Assembly (NCBI GenBank): GCA_004380135.1
Contig: QXCR01000067.1
Location: forward strand, 93,581-157,580
Direction: 5' to 3'
Length of the DNA: 64,000 nt
Source of the DNA: Stemphylium vesicarium
Taxonomy: Eukaryota; Ascomycota; Dothideomycetes; Pleosporales; Pleosporaceae
Part shown: positions 11,852 through 22,571 of the stretch, piece by piece
Numbering within the stretch: the first letter of the stretch is position 1
Layout of the letters: every line of letters starts with the position of its first letter
The notes under the pieces: generated by a model
The model's database searches: none
What the model was told of the DNA's origin: nothing
The model's input: only the letters and a program-made list of their open reading frames with translations
Program-made: the position numbers and the translations under genes

Positions 11852-12317
11852 TCACTTCTCGCCAGTGTTGTGAATCGCGTTGGGCAGTGCTGTCACATAG
11901 TCAGCAATCTGCCTTTTTGGAATTATTGGAGTCCTTACCTCTCTCAACTGATTCAGGGACGATCTCTTGCACCTTCTTCGGCACAATCGAGTCCTCGCCA
12001 TCATTGAGCGCATGAGTCTTGCCTGTGGACTGGTTCGTGGGGTCGCTGCTAGTGGGATGAACCTGCGTTGTCGTATTAGAATACCGAGACAGGGAGCTGT
12101 TCTGCTGCAAACTCACACCGTCCGGGAGTGCCTCTTCGACACCCTTAGGAGCCACCTCCTGAACCTGGTTTGGGACAGCGCTCTGGCCGGTGGCATGAGA
12201 TGCACCTTGACCGAACTGGTTGGTGGAAGACATTCTGATTGATGATCGTCTGAGAGTGCTTGTTTGTTGAATGAAGGGACGCGAGATGGTGCGGAGTTGT
12301 TGAATTGTGAAGGGCAT
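11852..12317 (-). CDS. Small hydrophilic protein with repeated VPxxVQExxPxxVE motif
   Basis: Exons 11939-12317 and 11852-11889; intron 11890-11938 (GTAAGG, branch CTGAC, ACAG). Product about 138 aa. Two copies of a short motif are visible: VPNQVQEVAPKGVEEALPDGV and, after the Ser/Thr/Asn-rich middle, VPKKVQEIVPESVERALPNA, the second completed only by splicing. The protein ends IHNTGEK. The N-terminal ~30 residues (MPFTIQQLRTISRPFIQQTS) are Arg/Ser-rich and lack acids, compatible with a mitochondrial targeting peptide. Proteins with this LPxxVExxLPxxxHxTG ending are widespread and uncharacterised in filamentous ascomycetes, as I remember it. No biochemical function can be assigned. Splice evidence makes the model firm. 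Confidence 0.72.
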
Positions 12318-13600
12318 GTTTGAAACTACTTATGTTGCTGGACATTCGAGAGTAGCCTTCAAGGCTCGGGTTTATGTACGTATTCATGGCAGTGTGATGC
12401 TGCGATGACGCCTCTGGTGCTAGATCTTACCTACAATTCACGCAAGCGCGTCATTGACAAACCATTCATCCGATTTCGAAGCATCACAATTAGATCATTG
12501 TCAGGTAGCAGCGGTATCATTCGTTGTGAGCAGTAGTTGATGGATTACGCGATGCGGTGAATTTCAACACCGACGCTGAGTACGTGGCGGCTCATACGAG
12601 CGACGCGAGGCTGGGTTTGATTGGAAAGCATCATCGCCGTAGACCTTGTTGTATAGTAAAAACTCCCGAGGTACCGATGTTTGAGATACGAGATGTAAAA
12701 TCCGCGTCAGACGTTCGCCGCTTGTCGGCCCCGAAAGCGCCGACAGAGGCCTCCTCGGATCCTCGTATTTGCCTAGCCACACCAAGCTTGAGACACGCTA
12801 GAATTAAGCGCTACGGATACCACATCAGATACTCCGGCAAAGCTGAGATAAACGAACAATCAACAGGTCGTCACTTGGGCGTTGAAAAGGTGCGGCAAAT
12901 TTATCCAGGGCGTTCCGGCAGCGTGCTCAACACGTCGCCTCACTCACGGCGTCGCGTTCTCGCGAAACCCTTCCTCAATCTACCACCACAGTGATAGGAT
13001 CAATGAAAAGCTCGAAAGCAGACCAGCAAAAATTGCCCCGCCGAGATTCCCGAAGGAAGCTCGTAACAGTCCCATACCGCGCTGTGCAATGCAGACGGGA
13101 CTGTCAGATGAACCCAATCTTTGAGCTGGGTCATCGCAAGAAGGTAAGTATACAGAACAAAATCTGCGAGAAGAGTGGTATTTAAACGAAAAGACAGCGA
13201 GGCCTGTGCGGAGGTAACGTGACCTTGGGGCTCGGCAAGGACCACCACTCCCTGGCGTGTGCGGAGACTTGCTGCCAAGTACACCAGCATAACCCACTGC
13301 CGACGGCCATGTTTTCCGGGCTCCACAGTCCTTCCCTGTGCCGGGAGTCCCGATACTGCCTGAAAGGTCGTCGTGATGGACCAACTACAAAAGCTTTTTT
13401 CGACCTCGTCTTGGCTTCACGTCATCGACTAGACACCATGGGTTTTCTTGATGATTCTGCTCGCGCACTTCGGCCAAGAACCGGCAGATATGGTATGATG
13501 TGATGAACTTTATGATGAATTGGTGGAGAATGGCAATTGAGTATAAATTTCGTCGTCCGGGTTGAGTTGGAATGTCAAGATACTATCGAAATCCCTCAGA
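12318..13600. other. Intergenic region between divergent genes
   Basis: About 1.3 kb upstream of both the small repeat protein (minus) and the amidohydrolase (plus). Several medium open frames on both strands, none with family resemblance or splice support. Probably promoter sequence, possibly with an unrecognised decayed gene around 12.6-13.4 kb. Confidence 0.4.
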
Positions 13601-15172
13601 ATGTTGTTTGATAGCGCTGTATCCCGGTCTTCCCTTCTTTGCGCTCTCGCATTGCATGCGACCCTCAGCAAGGCCGCGACACTTTTCCAAGGCGGAACAG
13701 TGATCGCCTGGGATAAATCTGCCGACTATCTCGATGTCATCCGCAATGGCTCCGTTCTAGTCGAGGACGATTCCATCTCTGCTGTCTATTCAGGGTCATA
13801 CAACGGCACCTTGCCCTCCGACCTTGAAGTCGTAGATGCGACCAACGACAGAATCTCAACAGGCTTCATCGACACACACCGGCACAGCTGGCAAACGGCC
13901 TTCAAGACCTTGGGCTCCAACACAACTCTGCAGCGATACTTTGAACGTTATGGCACCAACTCGCCCTCCAGCACGATGCTTACGCCCGAGGATGTGTACA
14001 TTGGTCAGCTCGTCGGAATTTATGAGGCTATAAACGGGGGAGTTACGACGATCGTGGACTTCCCACACTGCACCTGGTCAGTAGCGCACGCAATGGCCGC
14101 GTTAAACGCAACGTTTGAAAGCGGCGTCAGGGCGGAATTTGCTTACTACTTCCAAAACTATCAAAATTTCACAGTCGAAGGCCAGACAGACCTATTCCAG
14201 AATCTTGTATCCGATGCACGATTCCACGACTCGCCCACGAACCTTGGTATCTCGTATGATGGCTTCAGTGGCGCGAACATGAGCCAGACCCGCGCAATCT
14301 TGGATCTAGCAGTGCAAGTCAAATTCCATCAAGGCGCGCGACAAAACTAACCTGCCGTCAGCGAACACAACGTATCCGTAGTGACCACACATGCCAACGG
14401 CGGCGTCTACGGCGCCCCAAACTTCCCAGAGGTCTTGCAGACATTCGACTTCCTCAACAAATCCATTCCTATCATCTTCGCGCACGCCAGCTACCACACA
14501 CCCACGGATGCGCAACTTTTACGCCAACACAACCACTACATCTCCACGACCCCAGAATCCGAGATGCATTACGGCCACCTGCACCCAAACAGCCACCTCA
14601 TCATGGACCAGCAGGCGCTAGGCATCGACACCCATTTCACCTTCTCGTCGGATATCCTAACTCAGGCGCGATTATGGCTCCAGAGCGTGCGAAAGATCTT
14701 TTACACCCAAGTCGTGGATCACCGCCACCTCCCCGCTGAAAATCCAATGTCAGTGAACCAAGCTTTTCTGCTAGCCACTCGTAGCGGCGCGCTCTCATTG
14801 CGGCGGTCTGATATCGGTGTTTTGTCCACGGGAGCCAAGGCAGATTTGCTCGTATGGAACGGTCGTGCTCCCAGCGTACTTGGTTGGACTGATCCCGTCG
14901 CGGCGATAATGCTGCATGCGAACGTGGGCGATATCAAGCACGTCATGGTTAATGGGAAGTTCAAGAAGCGCGATGGACAGCTTACCGTACCTGAGTATAC
15001 GGCGCTACAGGATCGCTTCCTAGAGAGCGCGAAGAGAGTTCAAGAGATTTGGAAGCAGATGCCACTTCCTGTTACGGCGGGCGAGGCTGAGAGCGGGATT
15101 CCTTACGAGAAGCCAACGCACGCGGACATTGCAAAAGGTGAAGGAACTGGCTATGGCCCGTTGTTCGTCTAG
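13601..15172 (+). CDS. Secreted amidohydrolase (metal-dependent deaminase/chlorohydrolase-type)
   Basis: Start ATG 13601 opens a signal peptide, MLFDSAVSRSSLLCALALHA, probably cleaved near KAATLF. The mature protein has the composite-domain start FQGGTVIAWD and the metal-binding HxH motif in STGFIDTHRHSWQTAF. Further ligand regions are TTHANGG, FAHASYH and the Asp of FTFSSDILTQARLW. The C-terminal beta domain contains SVNQAFLLATRSGALSLRR and GAKADLLVWNGR. The layout is that of the TRZ/ATZ-SAH-deaminase amidohydrolase family, usually intracellular, here apparently secreted. The frame is interrupted by TAA inside an intron best read as GC-AG: 14314-14361 (GCAAGT, branch CTAAC, GTCAG), 48 nt, joining DLAV to EHNVSVVTTH. 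Length about 507 aa. Substrate unknown. Confidence 0.85.
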
Positions 15173-15480
15173 CGGCACATAGAGGACGTTGGAAAATGGA
15201 TCTTGACCGGTGAAGGAAAAACACTGCTGTAAGAAGGTCAACGTGCTAATATTTTCGATGGTTCTCTGCTACGTGCGAGTCTACAGCCGGTCACATTATG
15301 CAAGATTTGGAACCAGGTCATGATTGGACAATGTATAATATTGAGGGTACGCTGCGACCATCTACAAAAGCCCTTCATATCGCCTAACCTCTCTCCCATG
15401 GCCGACCCACTTTGATCCCCCGGTCGCTTGCTTGCACTATCACACTCGATAAGTCTTGAAAGGTTATGTGCACCCGCAAC

Positions 15481-16011
15481 TTAGCCCCTCTTTCCTGGAT
15501 AGATACTCATCACACCGAAGGCGAAAGGGAAGCTGCCCCTGTCTCCTATCATTACTTCATAAGTTCCATGACCAAAGTTCATGCGGACCGTCTCAAGATA
15601 CGAGCCCCCATCAGCGACAGTGATGAAATAATTCAAAGTGTTGCCGACCATGGTGGTACTGATGATGATGCCTTGCACAATGAACTTGAATTTCCCGTTC
15701 TGTCCCCAGCACGAGCGAGCGAGGTCTCTGATCTCTCTCTTCGCAAGGTTCCTCGTCACAAGGGCGTCGTCGGCAAGAGGCGAATCGATGGTGTCCCTGG
15801 GATGCTGTAAGTAAAGGTGTTGTTTCTCTGCGTCGGAGATCCTACAAGTTGGCTCGGGCTGCAACTTGGTTGACTTCCCCAGAGCTGGTGCTGAGAATAG
15901 GGGTTAGCACGGTAGGTCATTTGGATATGTTCGATCGTCTTACCTGGGGATTCCGAGTGAGAGGGCCAACGGCGCTGAGACCGAAAGAAGAGCGAAAGTG
16001 AAGAACTTCAT
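15481..16011 (-). CDS. Small secreted protein, candidate effector
   Basis: Exon 1 (15944-16011) encodes MKFFTFALLSVSAPLALSLG, a clear signal peptide with cleavage expected around ALS-LG. The intron is modelled as 15842-15943 (GTAAGA...CTTGTAG), the only acceptor found that keeps phase with the long second exon 15481-15841. Product about 142 aa. The mature part contains NLAKREIRDLARSC, where KR-E resembles a Kex2 processing site, followed by a short beta-rich-looking C-terminal half (FKFIVQGIIIST, TLNYFITVADGG). Only one or two Cys. No family recognised. A CAG acceptor at the end of CTATTCTCAG (just after the branch GTGCTAAC) looks better but would shift the frame, so the junction is the weak point. 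Confidence 0.6.
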
Positions 16012-16429
16012 GGTTGATGATTGTGAAGGATGAGATTGCCGGGGAATGTAGAAGTTTGATGCACTATTTTGGGGAGCGTTTGCAATGGCTTTATATCCCT
16101 TATACATGCCGTGGGGATGCATTGATTTGCATCCTTGTTTGAATCCAAGGGATCAGTCACTGGAGTCTCGACTTGACAAAGTTCTACAGCTGCGACTACT
16201 CAAAATCAAGTTGGGATACGAGCTGACGGACCTACCAAGACCTTGGAAGATAGCTGACATCGTGGGATATCTGGGTACCTTGCAGGAGTGACTACTGCCC
16301 ACGGACGCTGCTGCAATGTGCGGAAACTTTCCCTGGGTGAGAGCGGCGCCTTGGTAGGTCGCAAAGTTTAGCAGTAGAAAGGCTGTAGAGGCCTCAGACA
16401 GCTGTACTTCAGTGCTTCCATGTGAATGC

Positions 16430-16498
16430 ATTCACTGCTTACGAGTAGAGATATTCACTGCTTACTGGTAAGAACATTCGCTGCTTACGGGTAGGAAT
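16430..16498. repeat. Three tandem 23-bp units
   Basis: Three adjacent imperfect copies, each 23 bp and starting ATTC(A/G)CTGCTTAC: 16430-16452, 16453-16475 and 16476-16498. They lie upstream of both secreted-protein genes, in non-coding DNA. Seen directly; role unknown. Confidence 0.85.
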
Positions 16499-16892
16499 AA
16501 AGATCGATATTCTATTTTCCAGTTCACATCCGCGCCTGACACCTGTCAACAGGTAGCGTAGCTCGATTGAGCCACGGAGCAGTGGTTCGTTGATGACACT
16601 CACCCTTCTGGGGAAAGCTCTAGGCCTTCTCCTGTAACAAAGTTTCGGATTATGTATGAGAAAACGTGCTTGGGTCCAATCGCACGAGGATCTGACTTCA
16701 AAGTTCTAGTTTGGTATAGGTATGAATACCATCTCAATGCGGTTACAACCATCCCAGTCCTCAATTCAATTCCCCACGACGAGCGCATAAACAAGACGAC
16801 TCAGATAGCAGTTTGTGGTCGAAAGCACGGACAATCCATGATAGGAAAGAAGAAGGTAACTCGTTGAAGCTTGGCAGGGCGGCCGGCCCTTG

Positions 16893-17230
16893 CTCCGACG
16901 CGTCAAAGCGTGGTACCTTAAAACACATTTCACTCTAGACAGGCGTTCAACCGTACAAGTGAGCATTTGCTATTATCAAAACTAAAGTACCACCCAAGAG
17001 GTCCAGACGACCCAGGCTCAGCAGCGGTGTGGTGAATGTAATCGTTGCAACCGGAGGTATCAACTTCTAGCAGGACCATACTCCGACGCTCTATGGTTTT
17101 AAACACGTTGCTTGCTAGAAATGGGTGTCCAATCGTACGAGTGAGATTCTGCTACTAACAAATGTAAGCACCAATCAAAGGCTTGGCACAACCCAAAGTC
17201 AGCGTCGGAGTTAAGTATATAATCGCTGTC
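16893..17230. repeat. Diverged tandem duplication of ~160 bp upstream of secreted-protein gene
   Basis: Two diverged direct copies, roughly 16893-17058 and 17069-17230. Shared blocks occur in the same order: CTCCGACGC, CTAGA...G(C/T)GT, C(A/C)ATCGTAC/ACCGTAC-AGTGAG, CTATTA/CTACTAA, GACCCAGG/AACCCAAAG-TCAGC and GTAATCGTTG/ATAATCGCTG. The block sits 270-600 bp upstream of the Cys-rich secreted gene at 17501. Divergence is substantial, so limits are approximate. Confidence 0.6.
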
Positions 17231-17500
17231 ATCCTAGGCACATGCTCAGGTTAAGCTTCAATGAAACTTAAACTTTCGACAGGTGACAAGCCACCACAAA
17301 GTTCGGATTACTCGACGCCAAACTTTGACAGCCTACGTTTTGTCCTAGAAACATGTATTCACACTTGGCAATTGTGCGCTCTGCTCGAGATGAAGGTATA
17401 TAAGTATAGTTGAATGCTCTACGACCTTGGCCATTCACTCACTCCATTGTATCCCTCTTCAGCACCACATTCAGTTCATCAAACAACCAAATCAGCCATC

Positions 17501-17983
17501 ATGAAGCTCACCACCGCCGTCTCTCTGTAAAAAGACCCCCCCAAGGCCCAACCGATCCGATCCATCTACTAACCATTCCAAAAAGCCTGGGATTTCTCAG
17601 CCTCGCCAGCGCCGAAGCTTGGGACCGCTGCTTCTGCCACGCTCGCGGAGTAGAAAACAAGTGTGCTACCGTCAATGCCTGCTCCCAATTTGCCGATCGT
17701 GCATGGGGTAAGTGCTGATCAAGTCCCCCGGTTCCGTTATGCAAGAAAAAAAAACTAAATGTAATTCTTCAGATGGCAGCGCCGTAAGCGAACATACTGG
17801 ATCACATATAAGTCAGATGCTAACCCGTACAAGTGCGTCGCCCAGCCGTTCACTAAGAAGATCCAAGGCACTGAGTTTTACAACTCCTGCGTCAAGTTCC
17901 TTGGTGGTGCAGACAGTTGCTGCACGCGTCAAGAAAGGGTGGGAGGCCCATCTTTCCGTTCAGGTGGCTGCCAGGGCACCTAA
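17501..17983 (+). CDS. Cysteine-rich small secreted protein, candidate effector
   Basis: Four exons fit: 17501-17526, 17586-17707, 17773-17783 and 17834-17983. Introns are 17527-17585 (GTAAAA, branch CTAAC, AAAAG), 17708-17772 (GTAAGT...TTCAG) and 17784-17833 (GTAAGC, branch GCTAAC, ACAAG). The product, about 102 aa, starts MKLTTAVSLLGFLSLASAEA, a textbook signal peptide. The mature protein has nine cysteines, including DRCFCHARG, NKCATVNAC, FYNSCV and DSCCTRQE, suggesting a disulphide-stabilised extracellular fold. No family recognised. The third intron is the least certain: an alternative reading, SDANPYKCVAQPF, would be protein-like but needs an intron of only 29 nt. Size, signal and Cys content match fungal apoplastic effector candidates; that role is inference. 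Confidence 0.68.
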
Positions 17984-18634
17984 AGAATTGGGGGCCGATT
18001 CTAGGTGGCTCGGGGGTCTTGAACTGTTTAGATAGCATAATCATCGAGGGTGGGTGATTTAAGGGCATAGCAGGTGACAGGTTCGCTATTCTTTATCTCT
18101 CGCGGAACGAACGGCAGAGGAAGCGATTTGAATTTCTATCTTGAGAACTTTTGATAGGGCAGTTCTCCATGTCAGTTACAAGAACAATATATTTCCTGCC
18201 GTTTCTCCAACCGAAGATCTCTATTATTGTTTGCGTCATGACTTAAGGTAGGTTAGTTTAAGGCTCTTGGGCCACTCGGCGGCATGCTTATGATGTTTAG
18301 ACCTAGTACTGCATTAGTCTTAGGATAGGCATAGAGAGAAGCAATTTTGGCTCAAGATACTGGGCCTTATTAAAGAGGTCAACGATGAGAAGTCGGAGGT
18401 AGTAATCAATGCTAGCGCATAAACAGTATAAAAGTACGGTGGAATATCAGGTACTTGAACAAGAATGGAAGGAATTCACGACATTCTTTCGCAGGGGCCG
18501 CTCGCGGGGTCTAGATGCTCTACGAGAATCAAGCTGTCTTCAAATCATATATGAAACTTCTTTTTCATTAGTAAGGGCGAACCTAGCATATCTAGGTAGA
18601 TGTTATGTTAGTTTACGACTGCTCCTCCCAATTC
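17984..18634. other. Intergenic region, no gene seen
   Basis: About 650 bp between the Cys-rich secreted gene and the flavin-reductase pseudogene; 3' flanks of both. No protein-like frame of note. Confidence 0.5.
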
Positions 18635-19232
18635 TTACTGCTCTAGAATGTCCTTGACCTCCCCAAAAGCCTTGAGGATCTGATCCTTCGCTCCGGCTTC
18701 AGTCCACGCTTTCCAGGTGTCGTTGCCCAATTTACCGTCGTTGATGGCGGTCATCACGTCGTTGCCAGGGGCGAAGGCGAGCTTGACCTTGGTCGGGGTG
18801 ACCTTCAACTTCATGACCAGCTCTAGGCTCTCGCTGAGGTACTTTTTTGGCGCGCTCCCCGCTCTGCGTGCTGTAGCTGATGATGGCCACGGGCTTCCCG
18901 GGCCATTCGTTGTATAGGTAACCGATGGCGTTCTCAGTGCCCTCCGACATGCTGCCGTTGTACTCGGGGATAACAAAGACGTAGCCCTAGAAAGAGATGA
19001 TGGCCTCGCTCCATTTCCTGGAGGGGTCCTTGGTGAACTGCTGCATGCCCGGGACCGTAGCGGGCATAGCGGGCTCGTCATAGATCGGCAGGTTGAAGTC
19101 GGCGATGGACAGAGGTTCGACCTGTAGCTTGTGTTCCGGGCGTGACTTGATCATCTCGAAAACCCAATCTGCAACGTCGGTTCCCGCACTGAGGGTGCGG
19201 GTGCTGCCGGTGATAAGAGCGATTTTGGACAT
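18635..19232 (-). pseudogene. NADPH-dependent FMN reductase-like gene, broken
   Basis: Starting at ATG 19232, the frame reads [20 protein letters not shown], the flavodoxin-like phosphate-binding start of the NADPH-dependent FMN/quinone reductase family. It continues with [13 protein letters not shown] and the core [20 protein letters not shown]. Two lesions break it. An in-frame TAG at 18987-18989 falls just before [11 protein letters not shown] frame change at a run of six T on the plus strand (18843-18848) separates [11 protein letters not shown] from [16 protein letters not shown]; five T would keep the frame. After the shift the C-terminal part is intact to the stop at 18635. The combination looks like a recently inactivated gene; the homopolymer could alternatively be an assembly error, but the nonsense codon would remain. 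Confidence 0.78.
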
Positions 19233-20305
19233 GGTTGCTGATTCCGCAATGATTCTGAACACGAGAGACTGGCAAATGAAAGAGTGTAGGGGATCACTCT
19301 TGCCACTAGGTAAGGTCTAGCAGAATGGACAAGAAAACAAATTTAAATATCTCTTATCCTCCAGCGAGGTGTAGAGGCGGGAATTTACCCGCCCTACAGA
19401 TTAAGCCCGCGCACGGTTGTGACCCTTCCTGAACCAAATTAGCAACCAATGGGTATTCAGACACATGTTTTGACTCTTCCAAAAAAAAAACACAGGCTTA
19501 CCAAGCTTAACCGCGTAGCGGGCCAGACGGTGAAGCGAGCCACCTAGTTACTATGACAGAACCTTAACTTCAGCACGCGATAACTCCACCAATGAAAATC
19601 CAATGAAGGCTGCGCTTGCAGCGATAGAAACGCTAGGACTAGAAGAACAACGTATCAGGAGTAGCTTATCAGTTGTCAGCCCTTAGATAAGGGATGGTAG
19701 CGGCGTCGCTAAGAGCCTTGTCTAAGTAAGTACATATGCACGTATCCTAGTCAAGTTGTTCTTTACGGTGAAAGGTAAGCCGCATCGAGTTACTTCGCTA
19801 TGAAAGAGAAACGTTTCTAGAAAGACCATGGCTATTGTTGCTACGTATCGGCTATTGCTGCCAATTCACTGGAAACGTATCTTGAGTCCGGCTGGTAGAA
19901 GGCATCTTGTCTCCCGCGTGCAACAGTTGAAGTCAAAATTGCGCTATGTCACATCTTGCTCAGGTATGATTTTAAGCTGGCAGAGGGGACCACACCCACT
20001 GCCATGAAAATGGGCTGGAATTTGGTTGCGGATCCGATGGCATAATTGAAGATTCAGCGCCGTGAGGGAATAGACGAAAGTATCCTCCTTGGTTGAATAA
20101 GGAATGCTTGCATTTATAGCGACGATGAACTGTTGGGCAGGTAGTAAACAACAATTCAAAGAGCTCATAAGGGTAGCGTGATAGCCGCAACGAAATCGCG
20201 GCCTTCGTCGTTTAAAATAACATCGGATTTCCTAGAGCGTATACCTTAGTAGAGCTCCTGACTATAGCCTACCTATAAACCAAGCTTGCCGCACTTGAGA
20301 ATGGC
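19233..20305. other. Intergenic region, no gene seen
   Basis: More than 1 kb without a supportable gene. Contains the putative promoter of the dead reductase and moderately AT-rich unique sequence with many short frames. Confidence 0.45.
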
Positions 20306-20602
20306 TTAAAAGGGGCTTTCTCCTGCGGTTTCTGGGGTCAATTCACTGTGTTCATGCCTCCGGTCGGCCGTCCAACTGTCCTGCCTTAACATAGCCCAGC
20401 CTTGCTCCTTGAAGATGTCGTGGAACTTGAACAGGTCGTTAAGGCTGTATGGAATGCCCTTCGCGTCCATGTAGTCCGCAGCCCCCTTAATGCGGGACCC
20501 TTTTGGTGTATCAATTTCGGAAATACCCCTTCTTGACATTGCAAAGAAAATGCGCGCAGAAAGTCCCTGCATTAATAGGGTGGTGGTGGAGTAATTGAGC
20601 AT
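20306..20602 (-). pseudogene. Transposase N-terminal (HTH) scrap
   Basis: A 98-residue open frame from ATG 20602. Its central part, RRGISEIDTPKGSRIKGA then YMDAKGIPYSLNDLFKFHDI, recalls from memory the leading helix-turn-helix segment of Tc1/pogo-like proteins common in Pleosporales (RGxSKIETPxRAKIxGA... and a DVFKxF pattern). Nothing resembling a DDE core follows, so at most this is an isolated fragment. It lies in gene-poor DNA next to dead genes. Could also be a small unknown gene. Confidence 0.35.
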
Positions 20603-21044
20603 TAAAGTTGGGATCTTGTTGAGATGATCGTTTGTTGGGGTGCGCGGCTTACGCAGTGGGGGCTCATTTTTGCTCGGCGCGTGGCGAGCAAAATCCCTTG
20701 ATCCGTAATAGCCTAATTTGCTGCAGGCCTATGCGCTTACTCTGTGGCTTCAGACTACACCCTTTCCAGAAGGTCCTACATGCCTTGCGGAACATGCTTT
20801 ACGACCTGTTTGGCTAGGTATCTCCGTAATCCTAACTTGTAGGATTTGTCTAGGGTACAAATCCTACCACCAATCTTGTTGCCAATCAAGAAACAAGCCA
20901 CCCAATTTAGCAGATGGATAATAACGGGATGGATCCCGTCCTTATTTTTTTTTGCCTTTTTTCTTTCAGTAGTTTGCCAAAACATTCTTTCTGGTTCGCA
21001 GGCTGCTGCGCTACCTTTTCACGTTAGAGTACAGTACCGGTACT

Positions 21045-22571
21045 ATGCTTATCCATCCCAACCATGCATCTTGCTGGCGGGCTAGTTTATTCGCGGGACT
21101 GTTTTCCATCGTCGCTCTTTACATCTTCTTTGCACGCGGTCACATCTCAGCTCTACAACCATTTCCCTCCGCCGGCTCTGCCTCTTCTGCAGACTACCAG
21201 ACCAACCTCATCTCCTACTGGAAAGAGCTTGCTAGTTCCCTCGAAGCCGCGCGCCCAGCATGCCCTCCCATCAACGTCACGACCGAGGAAATGTCTGCTG
21301 TGGATAGAAACTTTGAACCGCTTAAGAAGAAAGAGAGACCAGAACGATTATTTCTGCCGGCAGAAGATGAGGTGGAGCTGATGCGTGCACATCGCCGTAT
21401 GCGCGTCGCAGCCCGACACCTAGCACCGCTATTACCAGTTGGGGACGAGACCGGTATCGTCACGACTGGCGGATTGAAATTATTCCCTGTCTTGCTTGTA
21501 TCTTTACGCATGCTTCGGCGGACGGGATGTACGTTACCGGTCCAAGTTTTCCTCGGTGATCAAGCAGAGTACGAAGAAGTAAAAAGTACATGCGAGGATG
21601 TGCTACCGAGTTTAAATGCACAGTGTCACGTCGTTGAAGATATCTATTCGACAGCAGATGTTGCCATCGCGCCGCCAGAGCATTTTCAATTCAAAATCCT
21701 CGCCATTCTCTTTTCGTCATTTAGACATATTCTTTTTCTCGACGCGGATGCATTTCCGGCACACGATCCAACACCTCTCTTCAACGTACGTCGCCTATCC
21801 CACAGCTCCAAATCTAAGCTAACCAACGTTGCGCAAACATAGTCCCCACCATACACAACCCACGGCCTCGTAACGTGGCCCGGATTCTTCGCCAACGTCG
21901 CATCCCCGCACTTCTACCACATCGCAGGCATCTCCGAACCGCCACCAACCCGCGGCTCAGAATCAGGCCAACTACTACTGGACAAGAAGCACCATGCTGA
22001 AAGTATTCCCATGATGGTGTATTACAACTACTTCGGCCCGGACTATTACTATCCCTTACAAGCGCAGGGCGGCCCGGGGCAAGGCGATAAAGAGACGTTT
22101 AGCGCTGGTGCAATGGCAGTAAATGCGCCTGGGCCTTTTTACGCGGTAAAAACCCCCGTGTTAGCCCTCGGGAATCATGTCAATGGACAATACATATTCG
22201 CTGGAGCGGGCCAAGCAGATCCCATGCAGGATTATATCTATGACCCTCCGTATCCAAACCACATACAACCCAAATACGAACGAAATGAGGAGAAGAACAA
22301 AGTTAGGGCGTTCTTCGTGCACACAGTGTCTGCGGAAACGAAACTCAATCCGCTGAAGCTTTTGCGCGAGGGCGGCGTGGCGTGGGATGCAAATGGGAAT
22401 TGGCATAGGATATGGGGGAAGGAGAAGAACGTGGTGGAAAAATTCGGCTATGATGTGGAGAAAAGGATGTGGGAGTGCGTGGCCGAGGAAGCGTGCAGGA
22501 CGGATCAGGACGTGTGTATGGAGGTCAAGGCTTTCTATGCGAAGGTGTTTGGCACGATGCTGCCGAAATAG
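21045..22571 (+). CDS. MNN2-type alpha-1,2-mannosyltransferase
   Basis: Two exons, 21045-21785 and 21843-22571; intron 57 nt (GTACGT, branch GCTAAC, ACATAG), phase 0; 489 aa. A type II membrane topology is visible: a short cytoplasmic N-terminus, a single hydrophobic anchor at about residues 10-30 (SLFAGLFSIVALYIFFA), a Ser-rich stem and a lumenal catalytic domain. The catalytic domain has GIVTTGGLKLFPVLLVSLRM, the sugar-nucleotide Asp motif in HILFLDADAFPAHDPTPLF (a DxD-type site) and ESGQLLLDKKHHAESI. These are typical of the Golgi mannosyltransferases that add branches to cell-wall mannan. A potential N-glycosylation site (INVTT) is present. Donor expected to be GDP-mannose. Identity of the exact linkage is inferred from family resemblance. 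Confidence 0.88.

Noticed and set aside
12557..13384. Several 80-145-codon frames as possible genes
   Set aside because: Both strands equally open, mostly non-ATG starts, no motifs, no matching splice sites.
14341..14350. Amidohydrolase as a pseudogene because of an in-frame TAA
   Set aside because: The TAA lies in a CTAAC branch site; a GC-AG intron restores the frame exactly.
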